Source: Candidatus Pseudothioglobus aerophilus (GTDB lineage: Bacteria; Pseudomonadota; Gammaproteobacteria; PS1; Pseudothioglobaceae). From it: DNA of 64,000 bases. The notes beneath the pieces are model-generated. The model ran no database searches and was not told where the DNA came from. It saw nothing but the letters and a program-made list of their open reading frames with translations. Positions 24,200-34,792 of the stretch are shown piece after piece. Each line of letters starts with the position of its first letter. The first letter of the stretch is position 1. The position numbers were made by a program, and so were the translations under genes. The stretch covers positions 1 to 64,000 of the forward strand of contig JACNFO010000024.1 of the NCBI GenBank assembly GCA_014384565.1. The letters run 5' to 3'.

Positions 24200-24667
24200 C
24201 TATTGTTTAAGCTTTGCTAATAAGTATCGAATTAAGGGCCATAAAATTGCACTAGTAAATGGAGAAAGCAATAATAGCCACTTAAAATTTAGGTCTTGAG
24301 TTAATTGATGGACCAGTAAAAATATAATCAGATAAATTATAGATCCTAAAAAAATATAAACTTGTTGAGTTGTTAAATTTGAAACAAAAAAAGATTTTTT
24401 TACATTTAAAATAAAAGCAGAGCTAAGCACTAGGGCAGAAGCGTTTTGACCTAGGGTTCCTCCCTCAATAATATCAAGTAATATTCCAAGAATAAATGCA
24501 GCAGTATAGATATTCTTACCATTTGAATAAATAACCCAGTAGCTAAAAAAAGGTAATAACCAAAAAGGAGAGGCAACCTCTAGAAAAGACGGCAGCGAAA
24601 TTGCACAAGTAATCAATGCAATGATAGATATTTTAACTAGAAGAGCTAAGTGATTTGAATTAGTCAT
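24200..24667 (-). CDS. mreD: Rod shape-determining protein MreD
   Basis: Small multi-TM protein between mreC and mrdA. Confidence 0.85.
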   Translation of the reverse strand: MTNSNHLALLVKISIIALITCAISLPSFLEVASPFWLLPFFSYWVIYSNGKNIYTAAFILGILLDIIEGGTLGQNASALVLSSAFILNVKKSFFVSNLTTQQVYIFLGSIIYLIIFLLVHQLTQDLNFKWLLLLSPFTSAILWPLIRYLLAKLKQ

Positions 24668-25463
24668 TTTTTCCTTTAATAATAAGGACCATTTCTAATT
24701 GATCCATATTTTGAGATGGCTGAAGCGTAATAGATAAGAATGAGGGATCTAAAGAATTATCAATTGAAGTTACCCTTCCCAAAAGATAGCCGGATGGGTA
24801 TGAATTACCAATTCCACTAGTAAGGTATAAATCTCCAACTTTAACATCTGAATCTAATGGCACATATTCAACTATCATGCCTTTTTCATTTGATGCAATT
24901 CCTTTGGTAATGCCTCGAATTCCATTTCTGGAGTTTTTAACGGGCATAAATTGGGTGGGATCAGAAATAAGCCTAACTGTTGCGAATAGAGGTGTCACTT
25001 GCATAACTTGACCAACAACCCCACTAGAAGCAACTACAAGCTGAGAAAGGGCTAATCCATCATTTGAGCCCTTATCAATAACTATTTTATTCGATAGCCT
25101 AGACTGAGAGATTGACTTAACACGTGCAAGCAAAACATTGTGATTTGGTATTTCATAGCTTGAATCTAAAAGCGCTGAAATTTTTTGATTTTCTAAGGCT
25201 AGATTATTGTAGGTCTGAAGCCTTGCTTTAAGCTCAATTAATTGACCTTTTAAATAATCATTTTCACTAATTAGATTCTCATTATCAGCACCCTTGTCAT
25301 TGACCCAATCAATAACTTGGCTGGGAAAATCAACAATTATATAAATTGGGCTGAGAAGAGTTAAGGTGAATCTTTTAAAATTATCTAAGTAAGAAAAGCG
25401 AGTATCTAATAAAATTAAGATAATTGAAAGAAGTACTGCTAGTAAAAGTTTGACAAGCCGCAT
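24660..25463 (-). CDS. mreC: Rod shape-determining protein MreC
   Basis: N-terminal TM, coiled coil, VVGQVMQVTPLFATVRLISD; next to mreB. Confidence 0.94.
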   Translation of the reverse strand: MRLVKLLLAVLLSIILILLDTRFSYLDNFKRFTLTLLSPIYIIVDFPSQVIDWVNDKGADNENLISENDYLKGQLIELKARLQTYNNLALENQKISALLDSSYEIPNHNVLLARVKSISQSRLSNKIVIDKGSNDGLALSQLVVASSGVVGQVMQVTPLFATVRLISDPTQFMPVKNSRNGIRGITKGIASNEKGMIVEYVPLDSDVKVGDLYLTSGIGNSYPSGYLLGRVTSIDNSLDPSFLSITLQPSQNMDQLEMVLIIKGKND

Positions 25464-25488
25464 TATTAATTCCTCGACTTATTTAGAC

Positions 25489-26529
<1,041 letters not shown>

Positions 26530-26612
26530 CTAGCAAAAAAATGATTAAAATGATAGGAGATTATAATATATCTTGCTTTAATATACTAGACAATAGGTGA
26601 ATCCAAATAAAT

Positions 26613-28109
26613 ATGATAATTAAACAAGACCATTTAATAGAAAGTATTCATTCTGCATTGCAGTATATTTCTTATTATCATTCACCAGATTTTATTAGTG
26701 CGATGGTTTCAGCTTATGAAAGAGAAACCAATCAAAGTGCAAAAAATGCGATATCTCAGATTTTAATTAATTCTAAGATGTGTGCTCTGGGTAAGAGGCC
26801 AATTTGTCAAGACACTGGAATTGTAAACGTTTTTGTTGAAGTTGGAATGGACATTCAGTGGGAGTCCGAGCTTACCCTTGAAGAGATGATTAATGAAGGA
26901 GTAAGGAGGGCCTACACTGAGCCTGATAACCGCTTAAGGGCTTCAATCGTTAGTGATCCATTATTTAGTCGAAAAAATACTCAAGACAACACTCCCGCCG
27001 TTATCCACACCAAGTTAGTTAAAGGAAATAAATTAGATATTACGGTTGCTGCAAAAGGTGGTGGTTCTGAAAACAAATCAAAGTTTACAGTTCTAAATCC
27101 TGATGATAATCTGACGAATTGGGTTCTGAAAACAATTCCAACAATGGGGGCAGGTTGGTGCCCACCAGGAATGATAGGTATTGGAGTAGGAGGAACCGCG
27201 GAAAAAGCCATGCTAATGGCCAAATCCGCGCTCATGGATCCAATCGATATTAATCAAATTAAAGATAAAAGTAATCCCACTGAAATAGAATCCCTAAGAA
27301 TTGATTTATTTAATAAGATCAACGCGCTTGGGATTGGCGCTCAGGGCCTGGGAGGCTTAACAACAGTTCTTGATGTTAAGATTCAGGATTACCCAACGCA
27401 CGCAGCCTCTCTCCCGGTTGCAATGATTCCAAACTGCGCTGCCACAAGACATGTTCACTTTACATTGGATGGCTCGGGAGTTGCTGAATTGCCAGAGGTT
27501 GATTTAAGTCTCTATCCAGACTTGGAGATGGACGTTTCTAAGTACACAAAGGTAGATTTAAATAATCTAACTCAATCTCAGATGGGTCATTGGAATATTG
27601 GAGATACACTGCTACTATCTGGAACAATTATTACTGGAAGGGACGCCGCCCATAAGCGCCTTAAGTCAATGATTGATGGTGGAGAGGGGCTTCCTAAAGG
27701 CGTTAATTTTGATAACAAGTTTATATACTACGTTGGTCCTGTTGACGCTGTGGGTGATGAGGTAATCGGCCCTGCAGGTCCAACAACCGCGAGTAGGATG
27801 GATAAATTTACGGATATGATGTTAGAGAACACAGGAATTTTGGGCATGATTGGTAAGGCTGAGCGCGGTGAAGCAACTATTAAAAGTATTAAAAAACATA
27901 AGGCAAGTTATTTGATTGCAGTTGGCGGCGCAGCTTACTTAATCTCTAAATCCATTAAGAAGGCAAAAGTTTTAGCCTTTGAAGAGATGGGAATGGAGGC
28001 GATCTATGAGCTTGAAGTTAAAGATATGCCGGTAACTGTTGCAGTCGATACTGATGGTGAAAATATTCATAATGTGCTAAACAATATCCCTTTAACTTTT
28101 CAGAGTTAG
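26613..28109 (+). CDS. fumA: Fumarate hydratase, class I (fused alpha and beta domains)
   Basis: CQDTGIVNVFVEVG; AKGGGSENKSKF; GPAGPTTASRMD. Confidence 0.92.
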   Translation: MIIKQDHLIESIHSALQYISYYHSPDFISAMVSAYERETNQSAKNAISQILINSKMCALGKRPICQDTGIVNVFVEVGMDIQWESELTLEEMINEGVRRAYTEPDNRLRASIVSDPLFSRKNTQDNTPAVIHTKLVKGNKLDITVAAKGGGSENKSKFTVLNPDDNLTNWVLKTIPTMGAGWCPPGMIGIGVGGTAEKAMLMAKSALMDPIDINQIKDKSNPTEIESLRIDLFNKINALGIGAQGLGGLTTVLDVKIQDYPTHAASLPVAMIPNCAATRHVHFTLDGSGVAELPEVDLSLYPDLEMDVSKYTKVDLNNLTQSQMGHWNIGDTLLLSGTIITGRDAAHKRLKSMIDGGEGLPKGVNFDNKFIYYVGPVDAVGDEVIGPAGPTTASRMDKFTDMMLENTGILGMIGKAERGEATIKSIKKHKASYLIAVGGAAYLISKSIKKAKVLAFEEMGMEAIYELEVKDMPVTVAVDTDGENIHNVLNNIPLTFQS

Positions 28110-28174
28110 ATAAAGTTTTTAGTTGGCCATAGTGCGCCTTTAAATAGAACATTCCTAGCGTATAATTTTTTCTT

Positions 28175-28523
28175 GAAGTTGGCCGGATAGTCGCCGAGTG
28201 CAATTGCGCTAGGAGGAAAGTCCGGGCTCCATAGAGCAAAGTGCTAGTTAACGGCTAGGCGCAGTGATGCGACGGAAAGTGCAGCAGAAAATAAACCGCC
28301 TGTTTTGATAGGTAAGGGTGAAATGGTGAGGTAAGAGCTCACCGCATACTTAGTGATAAGTGTGGCATGGTAAACCCCACTTGGAGCAAGCTCAAATAGG
28401 AAGGCATTGGCGCTGCTCGCGTTGTCTTCGGGTAGAGTGCTAAAGATGCTTGGTAACAAGTATCGTAGATGAATGACTATCATGACTTTGGTCATACAGA
28501 ACCCGGCTTATAGGCCAACTTCA
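28175..28523 (+). ncRNA. rnpB: RNase P RNA, type A
   Basis: GAGGAAAGTCCGGGCTCCATAGAGCA, TAAACCGCC, GGTAAGGGTGAAATGGTG, GGTAAACCCCAC, TAGATGAATGACT, ACAGAACCCGGCTTATAGGCCAACTTC; 5'/3' ends pair (GAAGTTGGCC/GGCCAACTTC). Confidence 0.97.
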
Positions 28524-28596
28524 ATTATTTTTTATAGTTCTTGTAAAGTTTATTTCTTAAGGTTATACTGTGATTTTTACAGTCACTTTAATCTTT

Positions 28597-28926
28597 ATGA
28601 CGTACGTTTACTTAGCGCTTGCAATTGCAGCTGAGGTTGCTGGAACGACTCTTTTAAAGGCTACAGAAGAGTTTACTAAGCTAGTGCCAACTACATTTTT
28701 GGTTATTTTTTATCTTATCTCTTTTTGGTTAATGACTCTCGCTCTAAGGGAGCTGCCATTGGGGGTTGTGTATGCTGTTTGGTCTGGCTTGGGAATTGTT
28801 TTGGTTGCATGTTCTGGGGCAATTATTTATAAGGAGATGCCAGATCTTGCCTCATTTATTGGTATGGCGTTAATTATCTCAGGCGTGGTTGTGATGCACC
28901 TATTCTCAACATCAATTAAACATTAA
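28597..28926 (+). CDS. SMR family small multidrug/quaternary-ammonium transporter
   Basis: YVYLALAIAAEVAGTTLLKATEEF with conserved Glu in TM1, four TMs. Start placed at MTYVYLAL; the track start is 28570. Confidence 0.9.
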   Translation: MTYVYLALAIAAEVAGTTLLKATEEFTKLVPTTFLVIFYLISFWLMTLALRELPLGVVYAVWSGLGIVLVACSGAIIYKEMPDLASFIGMALIISGVVVMHLFSTSIKH

Positions 28927-28932
28927 TTTATT

Positions 28933-29664
28933 ATGACTATAGAATCAAAAAAATATCAAATATCTGATACTTTGAACGAGAGAAGGGATAGGCCATCAGT
29001 AGGGCTGATAGTCTTAAATACAGATTTCACCTTTGAGCGTGACTTTGTAAGAATGTACACAGAGCAAAAACCAGACTATGACTTTTATTTCAACCGAATT
29101 CACTTTGCAAACCCTATGACCCCAGAGTCTTTAGCAGCAATTGGCGATGATTTGACTGAAGCTGCAGCACTAATACTTCCTAATTATGATCTCGACCTAG
29201 TTGTATTTAATTGCACCTCATCATCATCCATAGTTGGTGATGAGGCAATAGAGCGTGCAATTCATGAAAGCAAGCCGACAGCAAAAGTTCTTTCTACCTC
29301 TCAGGCAGTTGTTGCAAATTTTAAGGCGCGAGACTTTAAAAAAATCAGCGTTTTAACGCCTTATAGTGAAGAGGTTTCCTCTCTTTTGAGGGGCTATTTA
29401 GAGCGTAATGGTGTTGAAATGGTGTCGTCAATGCATATGGATATGGATGACGACAGAGATGTTGCTATGCTCCCTACCGATGAAATCATTGCAGCAGCAA
29501 AGGCAGCAATTCATGAGGATGCGGATGCGATATTTATATCGTGCACAGCAATGAGGTCTGCAGAAATAATTCCTGAAATTGAAGCGGCTATTGGTAAGCC
29601 AGTTTTTACTTCAAACCAGGCTACTTTTGATCAAATTTCTCAAATTATAGGCAGTCTTAATTAG
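28933..29664 (+). CDS. Asp/Glu racemase superfamily (maleate isomerase/EutA-like)
   Basis: VVFNCTSSSSIVGDEAI and ADAIFISCTAMRSAEIIPEIEAAIGKPVFTSNQATFD: two-cysteine EutA/arylmalonate decarboxylase-type fold; next to an ectoine-hydrolase-like gene. Confidence 0.8.
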   Translation: MTIESKKYQISDTLNERRDRPSVGLIVLNTDFTFERDFVRMYTEQKPDYDFYFNRIHFANPMTPESLAAIGDDLTEAAALILPNYDLDLVVFNCTSSSSIVGDEAIERAIHESKPTAKVLSTSQAVVANFKARDFKKISVLTPYSEEVSSLLRGYLERNGVEMVSSMHMDMDDDRDVAMLPTDEIIAAAKAAIHEDADAIFISCTAMRSAEIIPEIEAAIGKPVFTSNQATFDQISQIIGSLN

Positions 29665-29712
29665 CTAGACCAAAGCATCTTTTAGCCTCGTAAATCGCTG
29701 ATTATTATCATT

Positions 29713-29732
29713 AATTCACACAGCAGTGAATT
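29713..29732. promoter_or_regulatory. Inverted repeat upstream of Lrp/AsnC gene (operator or weak terminator)
   Basis: AATTCAC-ACAGCA-GTGAATT, followed by TTTTT; 41 bp before the regulator ATG. Confidence 0.4.
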
Positions 29733-29773
29733 TTTTTGGTAAATTAAATCTCCTTTAGAGTGATAATAGCTAA

Positions 29774-30277
29774 ATGCATAAGCTTGATGAAAGAGACATT
29801 CAAATACTGGTTATTCTTCAGGAAGAGGGAAGAATAACTAAAACTGCTCTTGCAGAAAAACTTAATTTATCACTTACCCCTTCCTGGGATCGACTCCAAA
29901 GATTAGAGGAGGCTGGGATTATTAAAAGCTATGGCGCAAGACTGTCTTCTTCATTTTTAGATAATTTTCATCTAGTAATTACTGAGGTTGAACTTGAAAG
30001 TCATAAGCAAGGCCAGTTTGCAAGATTTGAAGAGGCTATACTGGGGTTTGATGAAGTGCTCTCATGCTGGTCTGTGGGCGGAGGTCTAGACTACATATTA
30101 AAAGTCCTTGTTAAAGACGTTAATGATTACCAAGAATTCATTAAGAGAGTCTTAAAAGCGGATATTGGTATGAGGCGTTATTTCAGTTATGCAGTCTTAA
30201 ATAAAATCAAAGATACTGATGTTATTCCAGAAGGCTTAATCAAAAAGTCAGACTTAGTGAAGAGAAACCTTACTTAA
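29774..30277 (+). CDS. Lrp/AsnC family transcriptional regulator (DoeX/AsnC-like)
   Basis: LDERDIQILVILQEEGRITKTALAEKLNLSLTPSWDRLQRLEEAGII HTH plus RAM-type C-terminus. Confidence 0.9.
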   Translation: MHKLDERDIQILVILQEEGRITKTALAEKLNLSLTPSWDRLQRLEEAGIIKSYGARLSSSFLDNFHLVITEVELESHKQGQFARFEEAILGFDEVLSCWSVGGGLDYILKVLVKDVNDYQEFIKRVLKADIGMRRYFSYAVLNKIKDTDVIPEGLIKKSDLVKRNLT

Positions 30278-31448
30278 CTAATAGCTTCCTAGGCACATTG
30301 GATAGGCATTCGCCGCCATTACTTCCAACACGAATACTCTCAGTCATTTCAAAGCCCCAGTCATCAAACCAGATCGCGGGCATAAAATGAAATGTCATGT
30401 TTTCTTCTAAAACTGTTTGATCAGTTCCTCGAAGACTCATTGTGCGCTCGCCCCAGTCAGGTGGGTAACTGCAACCAATAGGGTAGCCGCATCGATTATT
30501 TTTTTCATAGCCATATTTTTTCAGGGTCGCTGTAAAGTTGTCTGAAATCTGAGCGCAGGTATTGCCCGGCTTGAACATCTCGATAGCATTTACAATGCAC
30601 TCATTAATTACCTTTTCAATATCTAAGTACTGCTGAGGGGGTGTTCCTAAAAATAAAGTTCTTGAGCAAGGACAGTGATATCTTGCGTACGCTCCTCCAA
30701 GCTCTAAAAACATACCTTCATTATTTTTTAGTGGCTCGTCATTCCATGTCATGTGACAGGCCGCTGCTTCTTCTCCTGCGCCAATAAGAGGAACGAATGA
30801 GGCATAGTCCCCATAATGCCCTTGGTGCCCTTGAACACCTGCGTGATATATTTCAGCAACCAAGTCATTTTTCTTCATTCCAGGCTCTGCCACCTGCATA
30901 ACCCTTTCATAAACTCCTTCAATAACCTTACCTGCACGCTTCATATAAGTAATTTCAGTTTCAGATTTAACGGCTCTTTGCCAGTTTACTAACCCTGTCT
31001 GATCACTAAAAGTTGCTGCAGGAAGTGAGCTATATAATGACTCTGCGGCTCTAGCAGAGAAGTAATAGTTATCTTTTTCTAGGCCAATTCTTTTATTATG
31101 CAGACCTTTCTCTTTTAGGATAATGGCAAGGAACTCCATTGGATGTCTCTCGGGGCTCATCACATAATCATCTGGATATGAGAGGATATTATTTAACTCA
31201 AGGTCTGTAGTAAGTTCTGCCCCTTTTGCATCAATCCCTCTGCCATACCAAAAAAGACCACCATCTGTTGTAATTACAACGCATTGATGAACATAAAATG
31301 ACCAGCCATCATAACCCGTTAACCAGAACATATTAGCAGGGTCATAAACAATTAAAACTTCTACGTTTAAAGCATTCATAGACTTGCGAGTCTTTAATTG
31401 TCTATCAAGGTACTCCTCTTGAGAAAATCTTCTTCTTTCTTGTTTCAT
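30270..31448 (-). CDS. doeA: M24-family ectoine hydrolase-like protein (DoeA/EutD)
   Basis: YDPANMFWLTGYDGWSFYVHQCVV and creatinase/prolidase-fold C-terminal domain; linked to EutA-like and Lrp genes. Confidence 0.8.
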   Translation of the reverse strand: MKQERRRFSQEEYLDRQLKTRKSMNALNVEVLIVYDPANMFWLTGYDGWSFYVHQCVVITTDGGLFWYGRGIDAKGAELTTDLELNNILSYPDDYVMSPERHPMEFLAIILKEKGLHNKRIGLEKDNYYFSARAAESLYSSLPAATFSDQTGLVNWQRAVKSETEITYMKRAGKVIEGVYERVMQVAEPGMKKNDLVAEIYHAGVQGHQGHYGDYASFVPLIGAGEEAAACHMTWNDEPLKNNEGMFLELGGAYARYHCPCSRTLFLGTPPQQYLDIEKVINECIVNAIEMFKPGNTCAQISDNFTATLKKYGYEKNNRCGYPIGCSYPPDWGERTMSLRGTDQTVLEENMTFHFMPAIWFDDWGFEMTESIRVGSNGGECLSNVPRKLLVK

Positions 31449-31466
31449 TGTATTCTCCTAAAATTC

Positions 31467-32660
31467 TTAAGAAATTTCTTTAAATGCCTGCTCTAAATCA
31501 GCAATCAAATCCTCTACATCCTCAATTCCAGTTGAGTATCTGACTAAGCCTTCAGGTATTCCAGCAGCCTTTCGCTCCTCTGCGCTACACTCTACATGAC
31601 TTGTCGTTAATGGAGGACCAACTACCGTTTCAACGCATCCCAAATTAGCCGCCATATGAGCATATTTAAGTTTTGGTAAAAATTTCTTAATTGAATCTAG
31701 ACCACCTTTAACAGAAAAACTTAACATTCCGCCGTATCCACCATTCATTTGCTCTTTAGCTATCTCATGAGCTGGATGAGACTCTAAGCCAGGATAGTTA
31801 ACCTGATCAACCAAAGGATGATTTTCTAAGAACGTTGCAATTAACATAGCGCTTTCATTTTGTCTTTCAACTCGAAGCTTTAATGTTTTCATACCTCTTA
31901 GGAGGCTATAGGCGTCCATTGGGGCTAAAGTAGCACCGTTTATTTCACGGTAATGATAAACTTTCTTAACTAAGTCTTTATTCCCACAAATAACTCCTCC
32001 AAGAGCATCTGCGTGACCCCCTAGGTACTTAGAGGCAGAATGCAGCGTAATGTCAGCACCAAGCGCAAGCGGACTTTGATTGATTGGAGTTGCAAATGTG
32101 TTGTCAACAACGACAAGTGCGCCTACTTTTTTAGCTGCCACGCTTAAGCGTTTGATGTCAGTAATTTTAATGGTTGGATTGGTTGGCGTTTCTAAATATA
32201 ACACCTTGCAGCCTTTAGCAATTTCACTTTCTATTTGCTCATAATTACCTGTTTCACAAAGGCTAACATCAATATTAAGTGGCGGTAAAAATTCATTAAA
32301 AATGACATTTGTGCCCCCATAACTATCCTTGATTGAGACAATGCGGTCGCCAGGCTTTAAAAAGGTTGCCAAGGTATTACTAATTGCCGCCATTCCTGAG
32401 GAGAAGCTAGTTGCTGCTTCAGCGCCTTCAAGTTCTTTTACTTTGTCCTCAAAAGCGCGTACTGTTGGGTTCGTATTTCGAGAGTATATATGGCCTTCAG
32501 CTTCACCTAGGGCAACTTTATGCCAAGTATCAATATCTTTGTAGGCAAATGAAACGCTATGGACGACTGGTACTTGAGTTGAGCGCTCATATAGTTCGTG
32601 CTCTTGCTCTCCACCCCAAATACTTTGAGTTGATTGACCGATGTGTTTTTTTTCAAGCAT
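31467..32660 (-). CDS. Cystathionine gamma-synthase family PLP enzyme
   Basis: YSRNTNPTVRAFEDKVKELEGAEAATSFSSGMAAI, SASKYLGGHADALGGV PLP-Lys motif. Confidence 0.9.
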   Translation of the reverse strand: MLEKKHIGQSTQSIWGGEQEHELYERSTQVPVVHSVSFAYKDIDTWHKVALGEAEGHIYSRNTNPTVRAFEDKVKELEGAEAATSFSSGMAAISNTLATFLKPGDRIVSIKDSYGGTNVIFNEFLPPLNIDVSLCETGNYEQIESEIAKGCKVLYLETPTNPTIKITDIKRLSVAAKKVGALVVVDNTFATPINQSPLALGADITLHSASKYLGGHADALGGVICGNKDLVKKVYHYREINGATLAPMDAYSLLRGMKTLKLRVERQNESAMLIATFLENHPLVDQVNYPGLESHPAHEIAKEQMNGGYGGMLSFSVKGGLDSIKKFLPKLKYAHMAANLGCVETVVGPPLTTSHVECSAEERKAAGIPEGLVRYSTGIEDVEDLIADLEQAFKEIS

Positions 32661-32873
32661 AAGTAACCTCTTATAGTTGCGTTGAGTATAAAAAAAAATG
32701 ATAATAAATCACTTAAATCCTATTTTCAAGGCAGCGCTTAATAAGCCTTTATCTTGATAAAAATTATTATACATCCACTTCGATGCTTTTGACAATCTTG
32801 AATTTTATATTGATCGAAATTTCAATAAACTTAGAGCAGTAAATAAATATTGCTAAATTAATAGTTTCTGCTA

Positions 32874-32891
32874 TATTGCAAGTCTGCAATA
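32874..32891. promoter_or_regulatory. Palindromic candidate operator upstream of EamA transporter
   Basis: TATTGCA-AGTC-TGCAATA, perfect 7-bp arms, 24 bp upstream of the start codon. Confidence 0.45.
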
Positions 32892-32915
32892 CACCACATT
32901 CAGCTCTTTAAAACT

Positions 32916-33863
32916 ATGAGTATATCTACCTCAATAGAGTCAACTGACAACAAAACAACAATTGTTAAGTCTAACTTTCTTTGTGTGTTTTCTATACTTC
33001 TTTTTGCAACGGGCTTTCCTGCTGCTGAATATTTATTAAAGGACTGGGATGTTGTTAGTGTAATTACAGCTCGAAATGTTTTTTCCTTTATTTTAATTTT
33101 TATAATTTGGTTATTTATTGAAGGAATACAAAAAGTCAAATCTGCTAAATGGTTAAAGGGTTTTTTAATAGGCTTATCAGGATTTGGAATTGGGGCTTTT
33201 TTAATCCTTATGCTTCAATCATTAACAACACCAGTAATCGCAGCACTGGCGGTAGCCACAATGCCAGTTTTTGCTGTGAGTTTGGAGATGCTTCTTGATG
33301 GACGCAAAATGACATTATGGTTTTTCTTTGGTGTCGTTCTAGTATTGCTTGGTGGCTATATTGCTTCAGGCGCCTCACTAAGAGAGGATAATGTTGGCAT
33401 AGCTGCTCTCATAGGAATTATTGGAGTTGCATTATTTGCATGGGGCTCCAGAGCAACAGTCAAAAGCCTTCCTGGCATGTCTAATCTAGGTCAAACAGCA
33501 GTCACATCTTCTGGTATGGCGGGGCTATCAATATTCTTATATTTTGTCTGTAGTGTATTTTTTGATTTAACTAATGCTACGTCAATTATTACTATTGAGC
33601 ATTTAGGCTTAGTGCTTATCTACGCTTGGCTTGGGTTGGGAATTTCTCAAATTTTCTGGATAAAGGCTGTTAGTCAACTCGGAATTGGTTTGGCGTCATT
33701 TCATTTAAATGCTGTTCCATTCTACGTCATGTTTATGCTGTTTCTTCTTGGTGATAGCTGGATATGGCACCAAGCATTTGGAGCTTTAATCGTTATTTCT
33801 GGGGTTATATTAGCTCAACAAAAGTCTTCAAAGAAAAAAGCAGAATTTTTTGAGTTACCTTAG
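32916..33863 (+). CDS. EamA/DMT family transporter
   Basis: About 10 hydrophobic segments, GFPAAEYLLKDWDVVSVITARN start and DMT repeat architecture. Confidence 0.85.
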   Translation: MSISTSIESTDNKTTIVKSNFLCVFSILLFATGFPAAEYLLKDWDVVSVITARNVFSFILIFIIWLFIEGIQKVKSAKWLKGFLIGLSGFGIGAFLILMLQSLTTPVIAALAVATMPVFAVSLEMLLDGRKMTLWFFFGVVLVLLGGYIASGASLREDNVGIAALIGIIGVALFAWGSRATVKSLPGMSNLGQTAVTSSGMAGLSIFLYFVCSVFFDLTNATSIITIEHLGLVLIYAWLGLGISQIFWIKAVSQLGIGLASFHLNAVPFYVMFMLFLLGDSWIWHQAFGALIVISGVILAQQKSSKKKAEFFELP

Positions 33864-34649
33864 TTCTGCAAGGATTGCCCTATCGAGCTTATTGAGGTCT
33901 TTAAATGTTTTGATATTTGTAAAAGACTCTTCTAGTAACTTAATAATTCTATCCTTTTGGTCATATCCGTGCTCAAGCAGTAAATATCCACCAATGTTAA
34001 GAAATTCTGTTGATTTGGTGATGATTTCTCTGATGTCATTAAGCCCATCATCGCCTGAGACTAAGGCCTCAATAGGTTCATATTTTAAATCTTCTAAGTG
34101 CGGGTCATGCTCCTTAATATACGGCGGGTTACTGACAATTAAATCAAATTTTGAAAGAGGTAATGGGTCAAACCAGCTGCCACAATAAAAATCAATACCT
34201 TTAGTTGAATTGAGTTTGGCAATATTCAGCGCATCAATCGACTGATCAGTGGCTGAAATCTTCCATTTTGGACACTTTTCAGAAAGAGTTATGGCTATTA
34301 TGCCGCTTCCAGTTCCTAGGTCTAGTAAGCTTATTTTTTTATTTGTATCAAACGTATCAAGTGCAATGTCGATTAATAGCTCTGTTTCGGGTCTTGGAAT
34401 TAAAGTTGCAGGTGAGACTATAAAATCAAGATCATAAAATCCTTGAGTGCCTTTGAGATAGGCAAAAGGCTTGCCATTACTTCTTTGCTTAATTAAACTA
34501 TCGAGTGTTTTCAGTTCTGCATTATTTAGCTCATAATCCTGATTTGAAAACAACTGCTCTTTAGTTTGATCAAGTGCTAAACATAAGAGTTTTAATATAT
34601 CTTTGACATCAATCTTAAGATAGTCTTTAGTCGATTTTCTTATAGACAT
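33855..34649 (-). CDS. prmC: Peptide chain release factor N5-glutamine methyltransferase
   Basis: LIPRPETELLID, LDLGTGSGIIAI, FDLIVSNPPYI. Confidence 0.96.
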   Translation of the reverse strand: MSIRKSTKDYLKIDVKDILKLLCLALDQTKEQLFSNQDYELNNAELKTLDSLIKQRSNGKPFAYLKGTQGFYDLDFIVSPATLIPRPETELLIDIALDTFDTNKKISLLDLGTGSGIIAITLSEKCPKWKISATDQSIDALNIAKLNSTKGIDFYCGSWFDPLPLSKFDLIVSNPPYIKEHDPHLEDLKYEPIEALVSGDDGLNDIREIITKSTEFLNIGGYLLLEHGYDQKDRIIKLLEESFTNIKTFKDLNKLDRAILAELR

Positions 34650-34792
34650 GGAGTAAATTTAGGTTGCTTGAGATTGTAAAAAGCTTCTAATTTCTATGTA
34701 ATATTTCATTTTTAATATTATATCAACAAGCGAGTTTTGGTAATTAGTTTATGTTCTATGGGATGATAATGTTATTTGTGAAAAGTAGCTGT

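Noticed and set aside
27001-27009. Exact DnaA box TTATCCACA in fumA
   Set aside because: Single isolated 9-mer within a conserved coding region; consistent with chance, and a caution for the 17.4-kb site.
28018-28495. Minus-strand ORFs 28018-28239 and 28244-28495
   Set aside because: They lie largely over rnpB, a structural RNA encoded on the plus strand.
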